The notes beneath the pieces were generated by a model that saw nothing but the letters and a program-made list of their open reading frames with translations, had not been told where the DNA came from and made no database searches. DNA of 42,253 nt from Bartonella florencae (GTDB lineage: Bacteria; Pseudomonadota; Alphaproteobacteria; Rhizobiales; Rhizobiaceae). Position numbers and translations under genes: made by a program. The stretch is from assembly GCF_000312525.1 (NCBI RefSeq), contig NZ_HE997454.1, positions 7,297 to 49,549 on the forward strand. The letters are read 5' to 3'. Positions 31,114 to 39,977 of the stretch are shown piece by piece (within the stretch, counting starts at the first letter, position 1; each line of letters begins with the position of its first letter).

Positions 31114-31620
31114 TCATTTACCAACTTTACCAACAGGTGCAATCTTTGCCGGTTGGCGGTAACTCAAAGGTGGCTCAGTAAGATAGCGGCGATACTTCGC
31201 ACTTCCAATGCGTGCTTTCTGGCGACGTAAATATTCCTGCCGTTGCTTTGCTCTCAACTGTGAAATATTTTCTGTCTCAGCATCATTGGTATACTCATTA
31301 GCTGATGATACTTTTTTGGGCAAAACAGGAACTTTGCCACGACTAGCATTTTGCTTTGATGCTACTGTATCTTGCTGCGGTAATGGCAAAACTAAGCGTG
31401 AACCGGACTTTGGTATCACAAGTTTTGGGTGAGGTTTCATAACAAGCTGACTATTATCATTTGTCGGTGTTAGCGAAGCAATGTTAGCAACATCTTCAAA
31501 GAACTGTAATGAAACCGGTTTATCTGTACCATAAGTAGGAGCGGACATACCGCATCCTGTTAATACAAAGCATATACCCAAAATGCTCGCTGGCAATATT
31601 TTCACTTCACGTTTTTTCAT
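31114..31620 (-). CDS. Small lipoprotein, unknown function
   Basis: 168 residues with a lipoprotein signal peptide: basic start MKKREVK, hydrophobic core, lipobox LTGC (Cys23). The mature protein begins GMSAPTYGTDKPVSLQFFED followed by VANIASLTP, a segment I recall from uncharacterised rhizobial lipoproteins ('TYGTG......L..D...I.SL'). The rest is polar, basic and Pro-rich, with a helix LRAKQRQEYLRRQKARIGSA and a Tyr/Pro-rich end; probably mostly disordered and tethered to the envelope. It lies downstream of ileS in the same orientation with a 196-bp gap. Confidence 0.75.
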   Translation of the reverse strand: MKKREVKILPASILGICFVLTGCGMSAPTYGTDKPVSLQFFEDVANIASLTPTNDNSQLVMKPHPKLVIPKSGSRLVLPLPQQDTVASKQNASRGKVPVLPKKVSSANEYTNDAETENISQLRAKQRQEYLRRQKARIGSAKYRRYLTEPPLSYRQPAKIAPVGKVGK

Positions 31621-31816
31621 TGCTTACCCCATTTTTCTAAGTATATGACTCTTCGATCTTCGCGTATTTATTGGAGATCTGTTCCACATACAAACTTACC
31701 CCCACGGAAAAACAACAAATTTACTCGTTACCATAAAAGATTATACGCATCAATAATATAATTTAAACTACAGCAATGCTCTTTATAAAGATTCATTTCC
31801 CCTTTTAACGTGACAG

Positions 31817-34732
31817 TTAAATCTTTCCAAGCATCTGTAATTCACGCAAAGCAGCCGCATCACGAGCAGATACATCAGGGTAAGCCGGATCACTCCCAAC
31901 ATCTTGTGTATAACGCCATGACCTAGCACATTTTTTCCCTAATGCCTTCCCTGAATATACACCGACACCTTCCACATCATTCAGAGTAAAAGCATCCGCA
32001 GGTGGTGCTTCCTGTTTAACTGTTAGAGTACTGGTGATACAAATTTCCGCCATATCTAAATTTTCTAATGCCTCCAGTAAAACTGGATTAGAAATAAAAA
32101 CCACAGGTGCGGCTTCTAAAGATGATCCAATACGCTTATCTGCGCGTTCGTGTTCTAAAGCACCTGTCACAACTTTACGAACTTGCCGAACTTTTTTCCA
32201 ACGTTCAGACAAAGCTTTATTTTGCCACTCCTTACGCACAGAGCGAAATTGCTCTAAATGTACCGACTGACTTTCTGGGTAACGCTCTAACCAAGCTTCT
32301 TCCATGGTAAAAGGCAACATTGGAGCAAGCCATGTCACCATTCGTTCAAAAATCTCACGCACAACCTGTAACGAAGCTTTACGTTTTTGTGATGAAGGCG
32401 CATCGCAATAAAGAGAATCCTTACGGATATCAAAATAAAACGCCGATAACTCCATGATTGAAAAATCTAACAATGCACGCATAATCTTTTTAAAATCAAA
32501 CGCGTCGTAGGCGCGATTAACCAACTGATCCAGTTCAAAAAGCCGATGTAAGATAAATTTTTCAAGATCTGGCAGTGCATCATAAGATATTTCTTCTCCT
32601 TCATCATACGCTAAAGTTCCAAGCATCCAACGAATTGCATTGCGCAGTTTACGATATGAATCCACATTGGTTTGAAGAATTTTTTTACCTAAACGCTGAT
32701 CTTCCCAATAATCAGTTGTCATGACCCAAAGACGAAAAATATCAGCACCAGATGTTTTAATGATCTCCTGTGGAACAACAGTATTGCCTAAGGATTTAGA
32801 CATTTTCTTACCATTCTCATCCAAAGTAAAACCGTGTGTGATTACTGTCTTATAAGGAGAACAAGCACGCGTACCACAGCTTTCCAAAAGAGAAGATTGG
32901 AACCATCCACGATGTTGATCAGAGCCTTCAAAATAAACATCTGCTGGCCATTTTAAATCAGCCCGATCTTCTAACACAAAGCTATGACTTGCTCCAGAAT
33001 CAAACCAAACATCAAGAATATCATAAACCTGCATCCAAGGCTCATGCGCACGCTCACCTAAAAAACGTTCACGCGCTCCCTCAGCAAACCATGCATCCGC
33101 CCCTTCTGCTTCAAAAGCCTTTAAAATACGCTCATTCACGCCCTCATCTTTCAGGACTACACCATCTTCATTAGCAAAAATACAAATAGGAACACCCCAA
33201 GACCGCTGACGAGAAAGCACCCAATCAGGACGATCTGCTATCATAGAAGCTAAACGATTTTGACCAGAAGAAGGCACAAAACGCGTCATCGAAACAGCCT
33301 CCAAAGCACGACTGCGTAAAGTTGATCCATCTCCAAGATCTTTATCCATTGAAATAAACCATTGTGGTGTATTACGGAAAATAACCGGTTTTTTTGAACG
33401 CCAACTGTGGGGATAGGAATGCTTTAAACGACCACGCGCAAATAGCCTATCTGCTTTTATTAAAGCATTAATAACCTCTCTATTGGCATCACCCATTTTT
33501 CCATTATCATCAATAATGCGTGCCGGTCCTCCCTCCCGATCTGGACCAAACCCAGGAACATCCTTCGTATAAAAACCAGCATCATCAACAGGAAATGGTA
33601 TAGATGGATCAATACCCATCTGCTCTAAAAGAGGCTTATAAGTACTCCAAATTTCAAAGTCTTCACGCCCATGACTTGGTGCTGTGTGAACAAAACCTGT
33701 ACCAGCACTCTCTGTAACGTGTGAACCATCAAGCAGCGCAATCTTATAGTTATAACCTCCAGCCAAACCTTTCAATGGATGAGAAAGAACAAACGTTTTT
33801 AGCTCGTTAGCGGAAACAGCACGCAAACGCTTTAAAATAAGTTTTGCTTTTTCTGCACAGCCCATGGCCAATGCATCAGCAAAGAGAAGTTTTTCTCCCA
33901 CTTTAGGACCAAAATCATTTTCTGCACTTTCAACTTCGTACACACCATAAGAAATCTGCGAAGAATAACTCACGGCACGATTGCCTGGAATTGTCCACGG
34001 AGTTGTTGTCCAAATTACAACATAAGCACCATATAAATCACTAGAATCTGTCTCAAAAACAGGAAACTTAACCCAAATAACCTCCGATTCATGATCATGA
34101 TATTCAATTTCTGCTTCTGCTAAAGCCGTACGCTCTACAACAGACCACATCACAGGCTTTGAACCACGATAAATTTGATCTGACAGAGCAAACTTCATCA
34201 ATTCGCCAGCAATGCGTGCTTCTGCGCGAAAAGCCATTGTGGTATAGGGAGTGTTAAAATCTCCAATAACGCCGAGACGTTTAAATTCTTCACTTTGAAC
34301 AGTTATCCAATGCTGTGCAAATTCACGGCATTCTTGCCGAAATTCATTAAGGGGCACATCATCCTTATTTTTTCCTTGCGAACGATATTTTTCTTCAATT
34401 TTCCATTCAATCGGGAGCCCATGACAATCCCAACCAGGAACATAATTTGCATTAAAACCACGCATTTGAAATGAACGAACAATCACATCCTTTAACACTT
34501 TGTTCAAAGCATGGCCAATATGAATATGACCATTTGCATAAGGTGGTCCATCATGGAGAATGTAAAGTGGACGGTCTTTTGCTTGTTGGCGCAATTGTGT
34601 GTAAAGCCCCATATCTTCCCAACGCCCCATCAATTCAAGCTCTTTTTGCGGCAGCCCTGCACGCATAGGAAAATTTGTTTGTGGTAAATAAAGCGTTTTT
34701 GAATAATCTATTGTTTCATTTTTCACAGTCAT
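31817..34732 (-). CDS. ileS: Isoleucyl-tRNA synthetase
   Basis: Charges tRNA-Ile; class I synthetase with editing domain. 971 residues, normal length. Signature sequences: [20 protein letters not shown] (HIGH), the editing-domain [16 protein letters not shown] and [40 protein letters not shown] and KMSKSLGN (KMSKS). The C-terminal segment corresponding to the zinc-binding module of E. coli IleRS reads [14 protein letters not shown] ... [12 protein letters not shown]: only one of the four Cys ligands remains, so the zinc site is lost. This eukaryote-unlike, mupirocin-sensitive type is the ordinary bacterial form. Transcribed toward the lipoprotein gene; the hbp array follows upstream in the same orientation. 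Confidence 0.97.
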   Translation of the reverse strand: MTVKNETIDYSKTLYLPQTNFPMRAGLPQKELELMGRWEDMGLYTQLRQQAKDRPLYILHDGPPYANGHIHIGHALNKVLKDVIVRSFQMRGFNANYVPGWDCHGLPIEWKIEEKYRSQGKNKDDVPLNEFRQECREFAQHWITVQSEEFKRLGVIGDFNTPYTTMAFRAEARIAGELMKFALSDQIYRGSKPVMWSVVERTALAEAEIEYHDHESEVIWVKFPVFETDSSDLYGAYVVIWTTTPWTIPGNRAVSYSSQISYGVYEVESAENDFGPKVGEKLLFADALAMGCAEKAKLILKRLRAVSANELKTFVLSHPLKGLAGGYNYKIALLDGSHVTESAGTGFVHTAPSHGREDFEIWSTYKPLLEQMGIDPSIPFPVDDAGFYTKDVPGFGPDREGGPARIIDDNGKMGDANREVINALIKADRLFARGRLKHSYPHSWRSKKPVIFRNTPQWFISMDKDLGDGSTLRSRALEAVSMTRFVPSSGQNRLASMIADRPDWVLSRQRSWGVPICIFANEDGVVLKDEGVNERILKAFEAEGADAWFAEGARERFLGERAHEPWMQVYDILDVWFDSGASHSFVLEDRADLKWPADVYFEGSDQHRGWFQSSLLESCGTRACSPYKTVITHGFTLDENGKKMSKSLGNTVVPQEIIKTSGADIFRLWVMTTDYWEDQRLGKKILQTNVDSYRKLRNAIRWMLGTLAYDEGEEISYDALPDLEKFILHRLFELDQLVNRAYDAFDFKKIMRALLDFSIMELSAFYFDIRKDSLYCDAPSSQKRKASLQVVREIFERMVTWLAPMLPFTMEEAWLERYPESQSVHLEQFRSVRKEWQNKALSERWKKVRQVRKVVTGALEHERADKRIGSSLEAAPVVFISNPVLLEALENLDMAEICITSTLTVKQEAPPADAFTLNDVEGVGVYSGKALGKKCARSWRYTQDVGSDPAYPDVSARDAAALRELQMLGKI

Positions 34733-34935
34733 TGTGAAATATCCCTGTCCACTTTTACGATTTCATTTTTGCATAACTTCCCTGAACTCTGCAACTCTGG
34801 TTTTTTAATCTATAGGGAAAGCCGAGCTTATCATTCGTATTAAGCAGCGATCAAGAAGATATAACATCATATGTTACCGGCTTTATCATGAAACTATTAA
34901 GAAAGAAAACCCAAAAATGATCTTTTCAAAAAATA

Positions 34936-34960
34936 AAGGCCCCACTAAAAGTGGAGCCTT
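34936..34960 (-). terminator. Terminator of the first hbp gene
   Basis: Inverted repeat AAGGCCCCACT / AGTGGAGCCTT with one mismatch and a 3-nt loop, followed on the minus strand by TTTATTTTTT. It lies 24 bp past the stop of the Hbp gene at 34984. Confidence 0.85.
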
Positions 34961-34983
34961 GTAAAATTTATTCTTAAAACAAA

Positions 34984-36504
34984 TTAGAATTTGTAAGCTA
35001 CACCAACACGGAAATCATTGGTTTTGTATTTAATTTCAAGTTTTTCCTTTGCAAACTTCTTTTTACCAAAATCGGAATAACGATATTCTGCACGCAAAAT
35101 AACATTATCAGTCATTGCAAAATCAATACCACCACCAAGAGTATAACCAACCATGGTCTTTGTTTCATCGGTTATGTCCTTAGAAAAAACAGATGACCCA
35201 TCCTCTCTCTTAACAGATACTGATACAGTATCTCGAAGCTGTGCATAAACAATACCACCTGCAACATAAGGCATAAAGCGATCAGCTGCAAAACCAATAC
35301 GCAGCCGTGTGGCACCCGCCCAATTTTGCTTTAAAGTATGACTTAAAGCCTCAACAATACCGTCATCTGCAAGACCAAGTTCAGAAACCATCTTTTTCAC
35401 TTCTTCTATGCCATAGACATTGGAGCTATTCTCAGACGCCTCTTGTGTACCTTGTGCGCCATGCCCAGCTACCTTCTGTGCACCATGGGGATTAGCACTA
35501 TGGGCATGATAACCATGTGGACCACTACCCACAGCATGCGGATGCGCACTAGAGCCATGCCCACTTCCATGAGGTGCACCACCATGAGAAACGCCATGCG
35601 GATGAGAATTATGTGAATGCGCACCAGAGCCATACCCAGCTCTATTATAAGCACTGTAACGTTTAGAACTTCCATTTCCAGCCACATTTGCATCACTAGC
35701 CGCGTTTTTTTCTGATCTAGATGACGCTGACCTTGCCAGTTGCAGTTCTGAATCACTTGATGATCTTAACCTTTGTGCTGGTGCTGCTGCTTTTGCTGCC
35801 GCTGCTGGTGTTGCTTTTGCTGCCGCTGCCGCTGCTGCTGGTTTTGCTGCTCCTGCTGCTCCTGCTCCTGCTGCTCCTGATGCTCCTGCTCCTGATGCTC
35901 CTGATACCGCTGATCTTGCTACTCCTGCTGGTGCTGCTGGTGCTCCTGCTTCTCCTGATTCTCCTGATGCTCCTGATGCTCCTGGTGCTCTTGATGCTCT
36001 TGATGCTCCTGATATTGCTGTTCCTGCTGCTGTTCCTGCTGCTGGTGTTCCTGATACCGCTTCTGCTGATGTTGGTGCTGATCTACGAGATCTTACCACT
36101 AAATTTTCTAATGCAGCATTATCAGATGACCCTATAGTAATGGTCTTTGTGTGCTTTTGCCCAGCCCAAGTAAAATCTGTATCGATACCCAAAACAAAAT
36201 TATCGCCAAGATCAATATTAGAGCCTGCATACAAACCACCTTCAAAGCCTGAAAGCTTAGGTGACAAATCTTTACTCAGTGGTACAGTTTTGTGCTTATG
36301 GACAATACTCATATCAGTCTTACTTGAAAAACCACCAACTTGACCACCTATATAAAAACCTGTCCATGTAAAATTAGGTGCTACAAAGGTTGACGAAGTA
36401 GATGATGCCATAGGCTGATGAGGAACCACCACATCAGCTGCTTGAGCTTTTGAAGCTGAAATCAAAGCAAAAATAGATACCGTTATTAAACATTTTGTAT
36501 TCAT
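34984..36504 (-). CDS. Hbp/Omp25-family outer-membrane protein with large repeat and His-rich loop
   Basis: Member of the Pap31/Hbp hemin-binding porin-like family, 506 residues from the ATG at 36502-36504 (GGAG 8 nt upstream). The signal peptide is cleaved after AQA (residue 22). NFTWTGFYIGGQVGGFSSK and SGFEGGLYAGSNIDLG begin the 8-strand barrel; it ends RAEYRYSDFGKK ... VGVAYKF with a terminal Phe. Paralogues in the array are about 247-277 residues. This one has about 230 extra residues in one surface loop: an Ala/Gly/Ser-rich tract (about 142-245), a linker, and a segment with 14 His in about 58 residues (about 296-348, e.g. GAHSHNSHPHGVSHGG, SAHPHAVGSGPHGYHAHS), then QNWAGATRLRIG where the barrel resumes. 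The reading frame is intact throughout. It is probably surface-exposed and could bind heme or metal. Confidence 0.9.
   Translation of the reverse strand: MNTKCLITVSIFALISASKAQAADVVVPHQPMASSTSSTFVAPNFTWTGFYIGGQVGGFSSKTDMSIVHKHKTVPLSKDLSPKLSGFEGGLYAGSNIDLGDNFVLGIDTDFTWAGQKHTKTITIGSSDNAALENLVVRSRRSAPTSAEAVSGTPAAGTAAGTAISGASRASRAPGASGASGESGEAGAPAAPAGVARSAVSGASGAGASGAAGAGAAGAAKPAAAAAAAKATPAAAAKAAAPAQRLRSSSDSELQLARSASSRSEKNAASDANVAGNGSSKRYSAYNRAGYGSGAHSHNSHPHGVSHGGAPHGSGHGSSAHPHAVGSGPHGYHAHSANPHGAQKVAGHGAQGTQEASENSSNVYGIEEVKKMVSELGLADDGIVEALSHTLKQNWAGATRLRIGFAADRFMPYVAGGIVYAQLRDTVSVSVKREDGSSVFSKDITDETKTMVGYTLGGGIDFAMTDNVILRAEYRYSDFGKKKFAKEKLEIKYKTNDFRVGVAYKF
35770..36081. repeat. Degenerate triplet/hexamer tandem repeat inside the first hbp gene
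   Basis: On the plus strand the stretch is an almost unbroken run of GCT/CCT/GCC/GTT-type triplets (for example TGCTCCTGCTCCTGATGCTC), with units of 6, 9 and 15 nt recurring. In the gene frame it encodes Ala, Gly, Ser with few other residues. It is much more GC-rich than surrounding DNA. All lengths visible keep the frame open, as expected if units are gained and lost in multiples of three. Confidence 0.85.
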
Positions 36505-36558
36505 AAAATATCTCCAAATATCCAAAATGGGTTATATATAGAGTATCTCTTTTAGAAA

Positions 36559-36580
36559 ATCTGTAGCAAAAATATCACAT
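36559..36580 (-). promoter_or_regulatory. Conserved hbp upstream element (copy 1)
   Basis: The plus strand reads ATCTGTAGCAAAAATATCAC followed by AT. It is nearly identical to elements before the other hbp genes and lies about 55 nt upstream of this ATG. A TATATA follows at a distance compatible with a -10 box, so the element probably covers the -35 region. An H-box promoter element tied to Irr regulation is known for B. quintana hbp genes; identity with it is inferred. Confidence 0.6.
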
Positions 36581-36592
36581 TCACAAAAAAAT

Positions 36593-36620
36593 AAAGGCTT
36601 CGTCAAAAACGAAGCCTTTT
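36593..36620 (-). terminator. Terminator of the second hbp gene
   Basis: Inverted repeat AAGGCTTCG / CGAAGCCTT with loop TCAAAAA, followed by a run of T on the minus strand. It sits between the second hbp gene and the promoter element of the first. Confidence 0.85.
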
Positions 36621-36662
36621 AACAGTTTAATTTTGATCCAGATATTTTTATCTTTAAAATAA

Positions 36663-37471
36663 CTAGAATTTGTAAGCTACACCAACACGCAAATCATTGG
36701 TTTTATAACTAACTTCGTTTCCATCTCTATCGAATTTCTTTTTACCATAATCGGAGTAACGGTATTCTGCGCGCAATAGGACATTATCAGTCATAGCACA
36801 GTCAATACCAGCACCAAGGGTGAAACCAACAAACATTTTTGTTTTATCTAGATTATTATTTATCGATTTTTTTATTCCTGAAACCCAATCGGTCCCCTGT
36901 ATCTGTGTATAGACAACACCACCCGCAATATAAGGCATAATGCGATCAGTAACTGCAAAACCAATACGCACTCGCGTAGTTCCGGACCATTTTTCTTTTA
37001 AAGTAGCACCATATCTTCCCATGTCACCCGCTACAAATTTGTCCGTTTCCTCGAGTTTAACGCCGGCATCTATAAGACTTTTATTAAGTTCTAAAGCGCC
37101 AGTAGCATCAAGAATCTTTGAAACAGAGCTTTTTTTATCTCCTCGATTAACCCAAACAACATCGGTTTCAATCCCTAGAATAAGAGCATGATTAAGATTT
37201 ATATTGGAACCAATATAAATGCCCCCTACAAAACCTGAAGGCTGAGGTGCCCCATTTTTTTTGAAAATCCTCTCTTTTGTCTCCGAATCCGTTACCTTAA
37301 CTTTACTTGAAAAACCACCAAGCTGAGCACCAATATAAAAACCTGTCCAAGAAAAACTAGGGGCAGCAATAGCTGGTGCAACTTCATGAGGAACGATCAC
37401 ATCAGCAGCCTGTGTCACAGAAACTAACATTGAGGTGATAACAGAATTGGTTATTAAGATTTTATATTCAT
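36663..37471 (-). pseudogene. Hbp/Omp25-family gene with a frameshift in the signal peptide
   Basis: From the barrel start (ADVIVPHEVAPAIAAPSFSW, TGFYIGAQLGGFSSK) to the end (RVGVAYKF) the frame is intact for 255 codons. The original ATG at 37469-37471 with its ribosome site (TTAGGAGCAAAAT) is present, but codons run MNIKS then two stops. The intact paralogue has ATTAAAGATT (38545-38554) where this gene has ATTAAGATT (37453-37461): one A lost. Restoring it gives MNIKSLITNSVITSMLVSVT, an ordinary Hbp leader. The only rescue in frame is an internal ATG at 37430, leaving eight residues before the mature protein, too short for export. The total length of 809 nt is one short of a multiple of three. 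So it is probably inactive, unless the base is an assembly error. Confidence 0.82.
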
Positions 37472-37523
37472 ATTTTGCTCCTAATTTATTTATAGGGCAA
37501 TACTAAATACTTGCATAAAGAAA

Positions 37524-37545
37524 ATCTGTAGTAAAAATGACACAG
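37524..37545 (-). promoter_or_regulatory. Conserved hbp upstream element (copy 2)
   Basis: The plus strand reads ATCTGTAGTAAAAATGACAC followed by AG, 53 nt upstream of the original start codon of the frameshifted hbp gene. It differs from copy 3 at one position. Its preservation suggests the gene lost its frame only recently. Confidence 0.6.
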
Positions 37546-37750
37546 TGATAAAAAGATAGAATTGTTAAAGATAGTGCTTGTTCAGAACTCCATTTGGTAT
37601 GAGAGCTAATAAATTAAATTTAATATATAAGCAATTGATGTTAAATTACTCTTTACTATTTATATTTTTTACCAAAATGAATGTTTAAAAACATCTTGAA
37701 ATATTAAAATAATACTCAGTTACCTGACAATATAACAACAGAAAAACGGT

Positions 37751-37777
37751 AAAAGCCCCGTAAAAAACGGGGCTTTT
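37751..37777 (-). terminator. Terminator of the third hbp gene
   Basis: Stem AAAAGCCCCG / CGGGGCTTTT with loop TAAAAAA. The same hairpin stands at 39911-39937 with the loop in the opposite orientation. Confidence 0.88.
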
Positions 37778-37817
37778 TAATAATCTCTTTTGTAATAATA
37801 ATTTCGTTTTTACAAAA

Positions 37818-38561
37818 TTAGAATTTGTAAGCTACACCAACACGGAAATCATTGCTGCTGAAATTATATTCTTTTTTTTCTGTAAAAAATTTCTTTTTGC
37901 CATAGCCTGAATAACGGTATTCTGCGCGCAACAGAACATTATCAGTCACCGCAAAATCAAGACCGCCACCAATTGTGAAACCAACCATTGTTGCTGTTTC
38001 ACTAGATGAGACTGTAGAAAAAGCTTTATCCTTTATTTTTACTAATCCATGAGCGGCCTCTAGCTGTGTATAGGCAGCCCCCCCAGCAACATAAGGCATA
38101 ATGCGGTCAGCAGCAGCAAAACCAATACGTACGCGTGTAGCACCAGCCCATTTCTGTTTAAAAGCAACACCTTCTGAAGTGCCATCACCTACAGCATCTG
38201 CAACTGAAGTTTTAGTGACTACTCGTACATCTTTTTTGCCAGACCAGATCATATCTGTTTCAACACCCAAGATAATACCGTTGCTAAGATCAAAGTTAGA
38301 TCCTGCATAAATGCCGCCAACCAAACCTGAAAGTTTAGGTGATAAGTCTTTAAAAGTTGAAGTATCTTTATCTTTATCTTTTAGGTCAATTTTACTTGAA
38401 AAACCACCAATCTGACCACCAATATAAAAACCTGTCCAAGAAAAGCTAGGGGCACTGATGACAGGTGCAGTTTCATGAGGAATGACAACATCAGCAGCCT
38501 GTACCCCAGAAGCTGAAATCAACGCGACAACAGAAGTTGTTATTAAAGATTTTATATTCAT
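37818..38561 (-). CDS. Hbp/Omp25-family hemin-binding outer-membrane protein
   Basis: 247 residues, intact. The signal peptide MNIKSLITTSVVALISASGV ends in QA, cleaved before ADVVIPHE. The barrel follows: PSFSWTGFYIGGQIGGFSSK, LSGLVGGIYAGSNFDLS, QKWAGATRVRIGFAAADRIM, PYVAGGAAYTQL, GGGLDFAVTDNVLLRAEYRY and the C-terminal FRVGVAYKF with terminal Phe for outer-membrane insertion. Loops between strands are short, giving the base form of the array. The Bartonella Hbp family binds hemin at the cell surface, supplies or stores heme, and is antigenic. The ATG at 38559-38561 is preceded by GGAGCAAAATTT. Its own promoter element and terminator suggest a single-gene transcript. Confidence 0.9.
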   Translation of the reverse strand: MNIKSLITTSVVALISASGVQAADVVIPHETAPVISAPSFSWTGFYIGGQIGGFSSKIDLKDKDKDTSTFKDLSPKLSGLVGGIYAGSNFDLSNGIILGVETDMIWSGKKDVRVVTKTSVADAVGDGTSEGVAFKQKWAGATRVRIGFAAADRIMPYVAGGAAYTQLEAAHGLVKIKDKAFSTVSSSETATMVGFTIGGGLDFAVTDNVLLRAEYRYSGYGKKKFFTEKKEYNFSSNDFRVGVAYKF

Positions 38562-38616
38562 AAATTTTGCTCCATAATTTATTTATAGGACAATGCTAAA
38601 CACTTACACAAAGAAA

Positions 38617-38638
38617 ATCTGTAGTAAAAATAACACAG
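38617..38638 (-). promoter_or_regulatory. Conserved hbp upstream element (copy 3)
   Basis: The plus strand reads ATCTGTAGTAAAAATAACAC followed by AG, 56 nt upstream of the start of the intact 247-residue Hbp gene. Confidence 0.6.
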
Positions 38639-38900
38639 TCAGACAAAATAGAGCTCCTGTTTAGAGACGAGGCCTCTTAACACCTCTGTTTTATATCAAA
38701 CATTGTCAGTTATATATAATTTAATCTATTGATTATAAATAAATTATCATCTGTCGTTTATGAATTTCTTTTTTCTAAAATCATTGCGCAAAACCATTCT
38801 ACATATGTAATAATATGTGAAATGTGACAATATAACCACAGTAAAACAACTAAAATCTCAAGAGAAATGGAATTCCTTGGCGATTTAGCTTATCAATAGG

Positions 38901-39687
38901 TTAGAATTTATAAGCTGCACCAACAGGAAAATTATTGGTTTTATAGTTAAATTTACTTAGATTATTCTCGAATTGCTTTTTACCAAAATCTGAGTAACGA
39001 TATTCCGCACGCATAATAACATTATCAGTCATTGTCATGTTTTTCTCAGTGTATGCAACCGATCTTGCAGCATTCCCAGAAGTACTTTGCACTTGCGCAT
39101 AAGCAACACCTCCAGCAACATAAGGCATGAAGCGGTCAGCAGCTACAAAGCCAATACCTGCCCGAGTAGCACCAGACCATTTTTCTCTTAAAGAAAAATC
39201 CACACTAGGGGTGAAACTACCGCCTCTTGGTGTAGAAATTTTGATAGACTTCTTACTACCATCAGTATTTACACTCAATTCCTTATCGCAATCACAATCT
39301 CTGTCAACCTTATTACCTTCATGAGGACAAAGATAGAATTCGAACTTGAGTTTTTACGGTTAGCCCAAACTGCGTTAGTTTCAATACCTAAAATCAAACT
39401 ATTTCCAAGACCTATATTGGAACCCGCATAAATACCCCCTATAGAACCGGAAAGCTTAGCTGTATACTCTTTTGGTTGAAAAGTTGGTTTTTTGTACCTG
39501 CGTCCGTTTTTTCAACCTTACTTCAAAATTTTCCACCTTGCCCACCAATGTAAAAACCTGTCCAAGAAAAGCTAGGAGCTGTAATAAATGGTGCACCTTC
39601 ATAAGGAACAGCAATATCAGAAGCCTGTACTGCAGAAACTGAAATCAACGTGATAATAGAAGTTGTTATTAAAAATTTTATATTTAT
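38901..39687 (-). pseudogene. Hbp/Omp25-family pseudogene, multiply disabled
   Basis: Homologous to its neighbours throughout. Lesions visible: the start codon is ATA instead of ATG (39685-39687; the paralogue reads TTTATGAATATAAAA where this reads TTTATAAATATAAAA); TGA at 39533-39535 where paralogues have Ser in GGFSSK; a frameshift before YTAKLSGSIGGIYAGSN; another after the VWANRKNSSSNSIF segment; and a deletion that joins ARSVAYTEKN to MTMTDNVIMRAEYRYSDFG, removing the '...VGFTLGGGIDFA' strand. The tail ends VGAAYKF. The upstream element is also eroded (39742-39763). The remaining open frame (38901-39278) should not be taken for a gene. Confidence 0.9.
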
Positions 39688-39910
39688 AAATTTTGCTCCT
39701 AATTTATTTATAGGGCAATGCTAAACACTTATATAAATAAAATTTGTAGGTAAAAATAATATAATGATAAAAAGAAAAAATTGTTAAAGATAGAGCTTGT
39801 TAATTATTCCATTTTACATGGGAGCTTATAGTACGGTTTATACATAATCTATTGATATCAATATTAAAATTACGTTCAATTATGGAACAATATAACAACA
39901 GAAAAACAGT

Positions 39911-39937
39911 AAAAGCCCCGTTTTTTACGGGGCTTTT
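39911..39937 (-). terminator. Terminator of the fifth hbp gene
   Basis: Stem AAAAGCCCCG / CGGGGCTTTT with loop TTTTTTA. The flanking 110 bp match those of the terminator at 37751-37777 almost exactly. Confidence 0.88.
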
Positions 39938-39977
39938 TAGTAATCTCTTTTGTAATAATAACTTCGTTTTTACAAAA

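Noticed and set aside
35770-36081. CRISPR array
   Set aside because: The repeats are contiguous degenerate triplets within a coding frame, with no spacers; no direct-repeat/spacer pattern was seen anywhere in the window.
35721-36137. Plus-strand frame of 138 codons made almost entirely of leucine
   Set aside because: It is the antisense reading of the GCT/CCT triplet repeats inside the first hbp gene; no start signal and no sensible protein.
38901-39278. 125-codon open frame that could be annotated as a short Hbp
   Set aside because: It is the last readable part of the multiply disabled pseudogene; it begins mid-protein and lacks a signal peptide.
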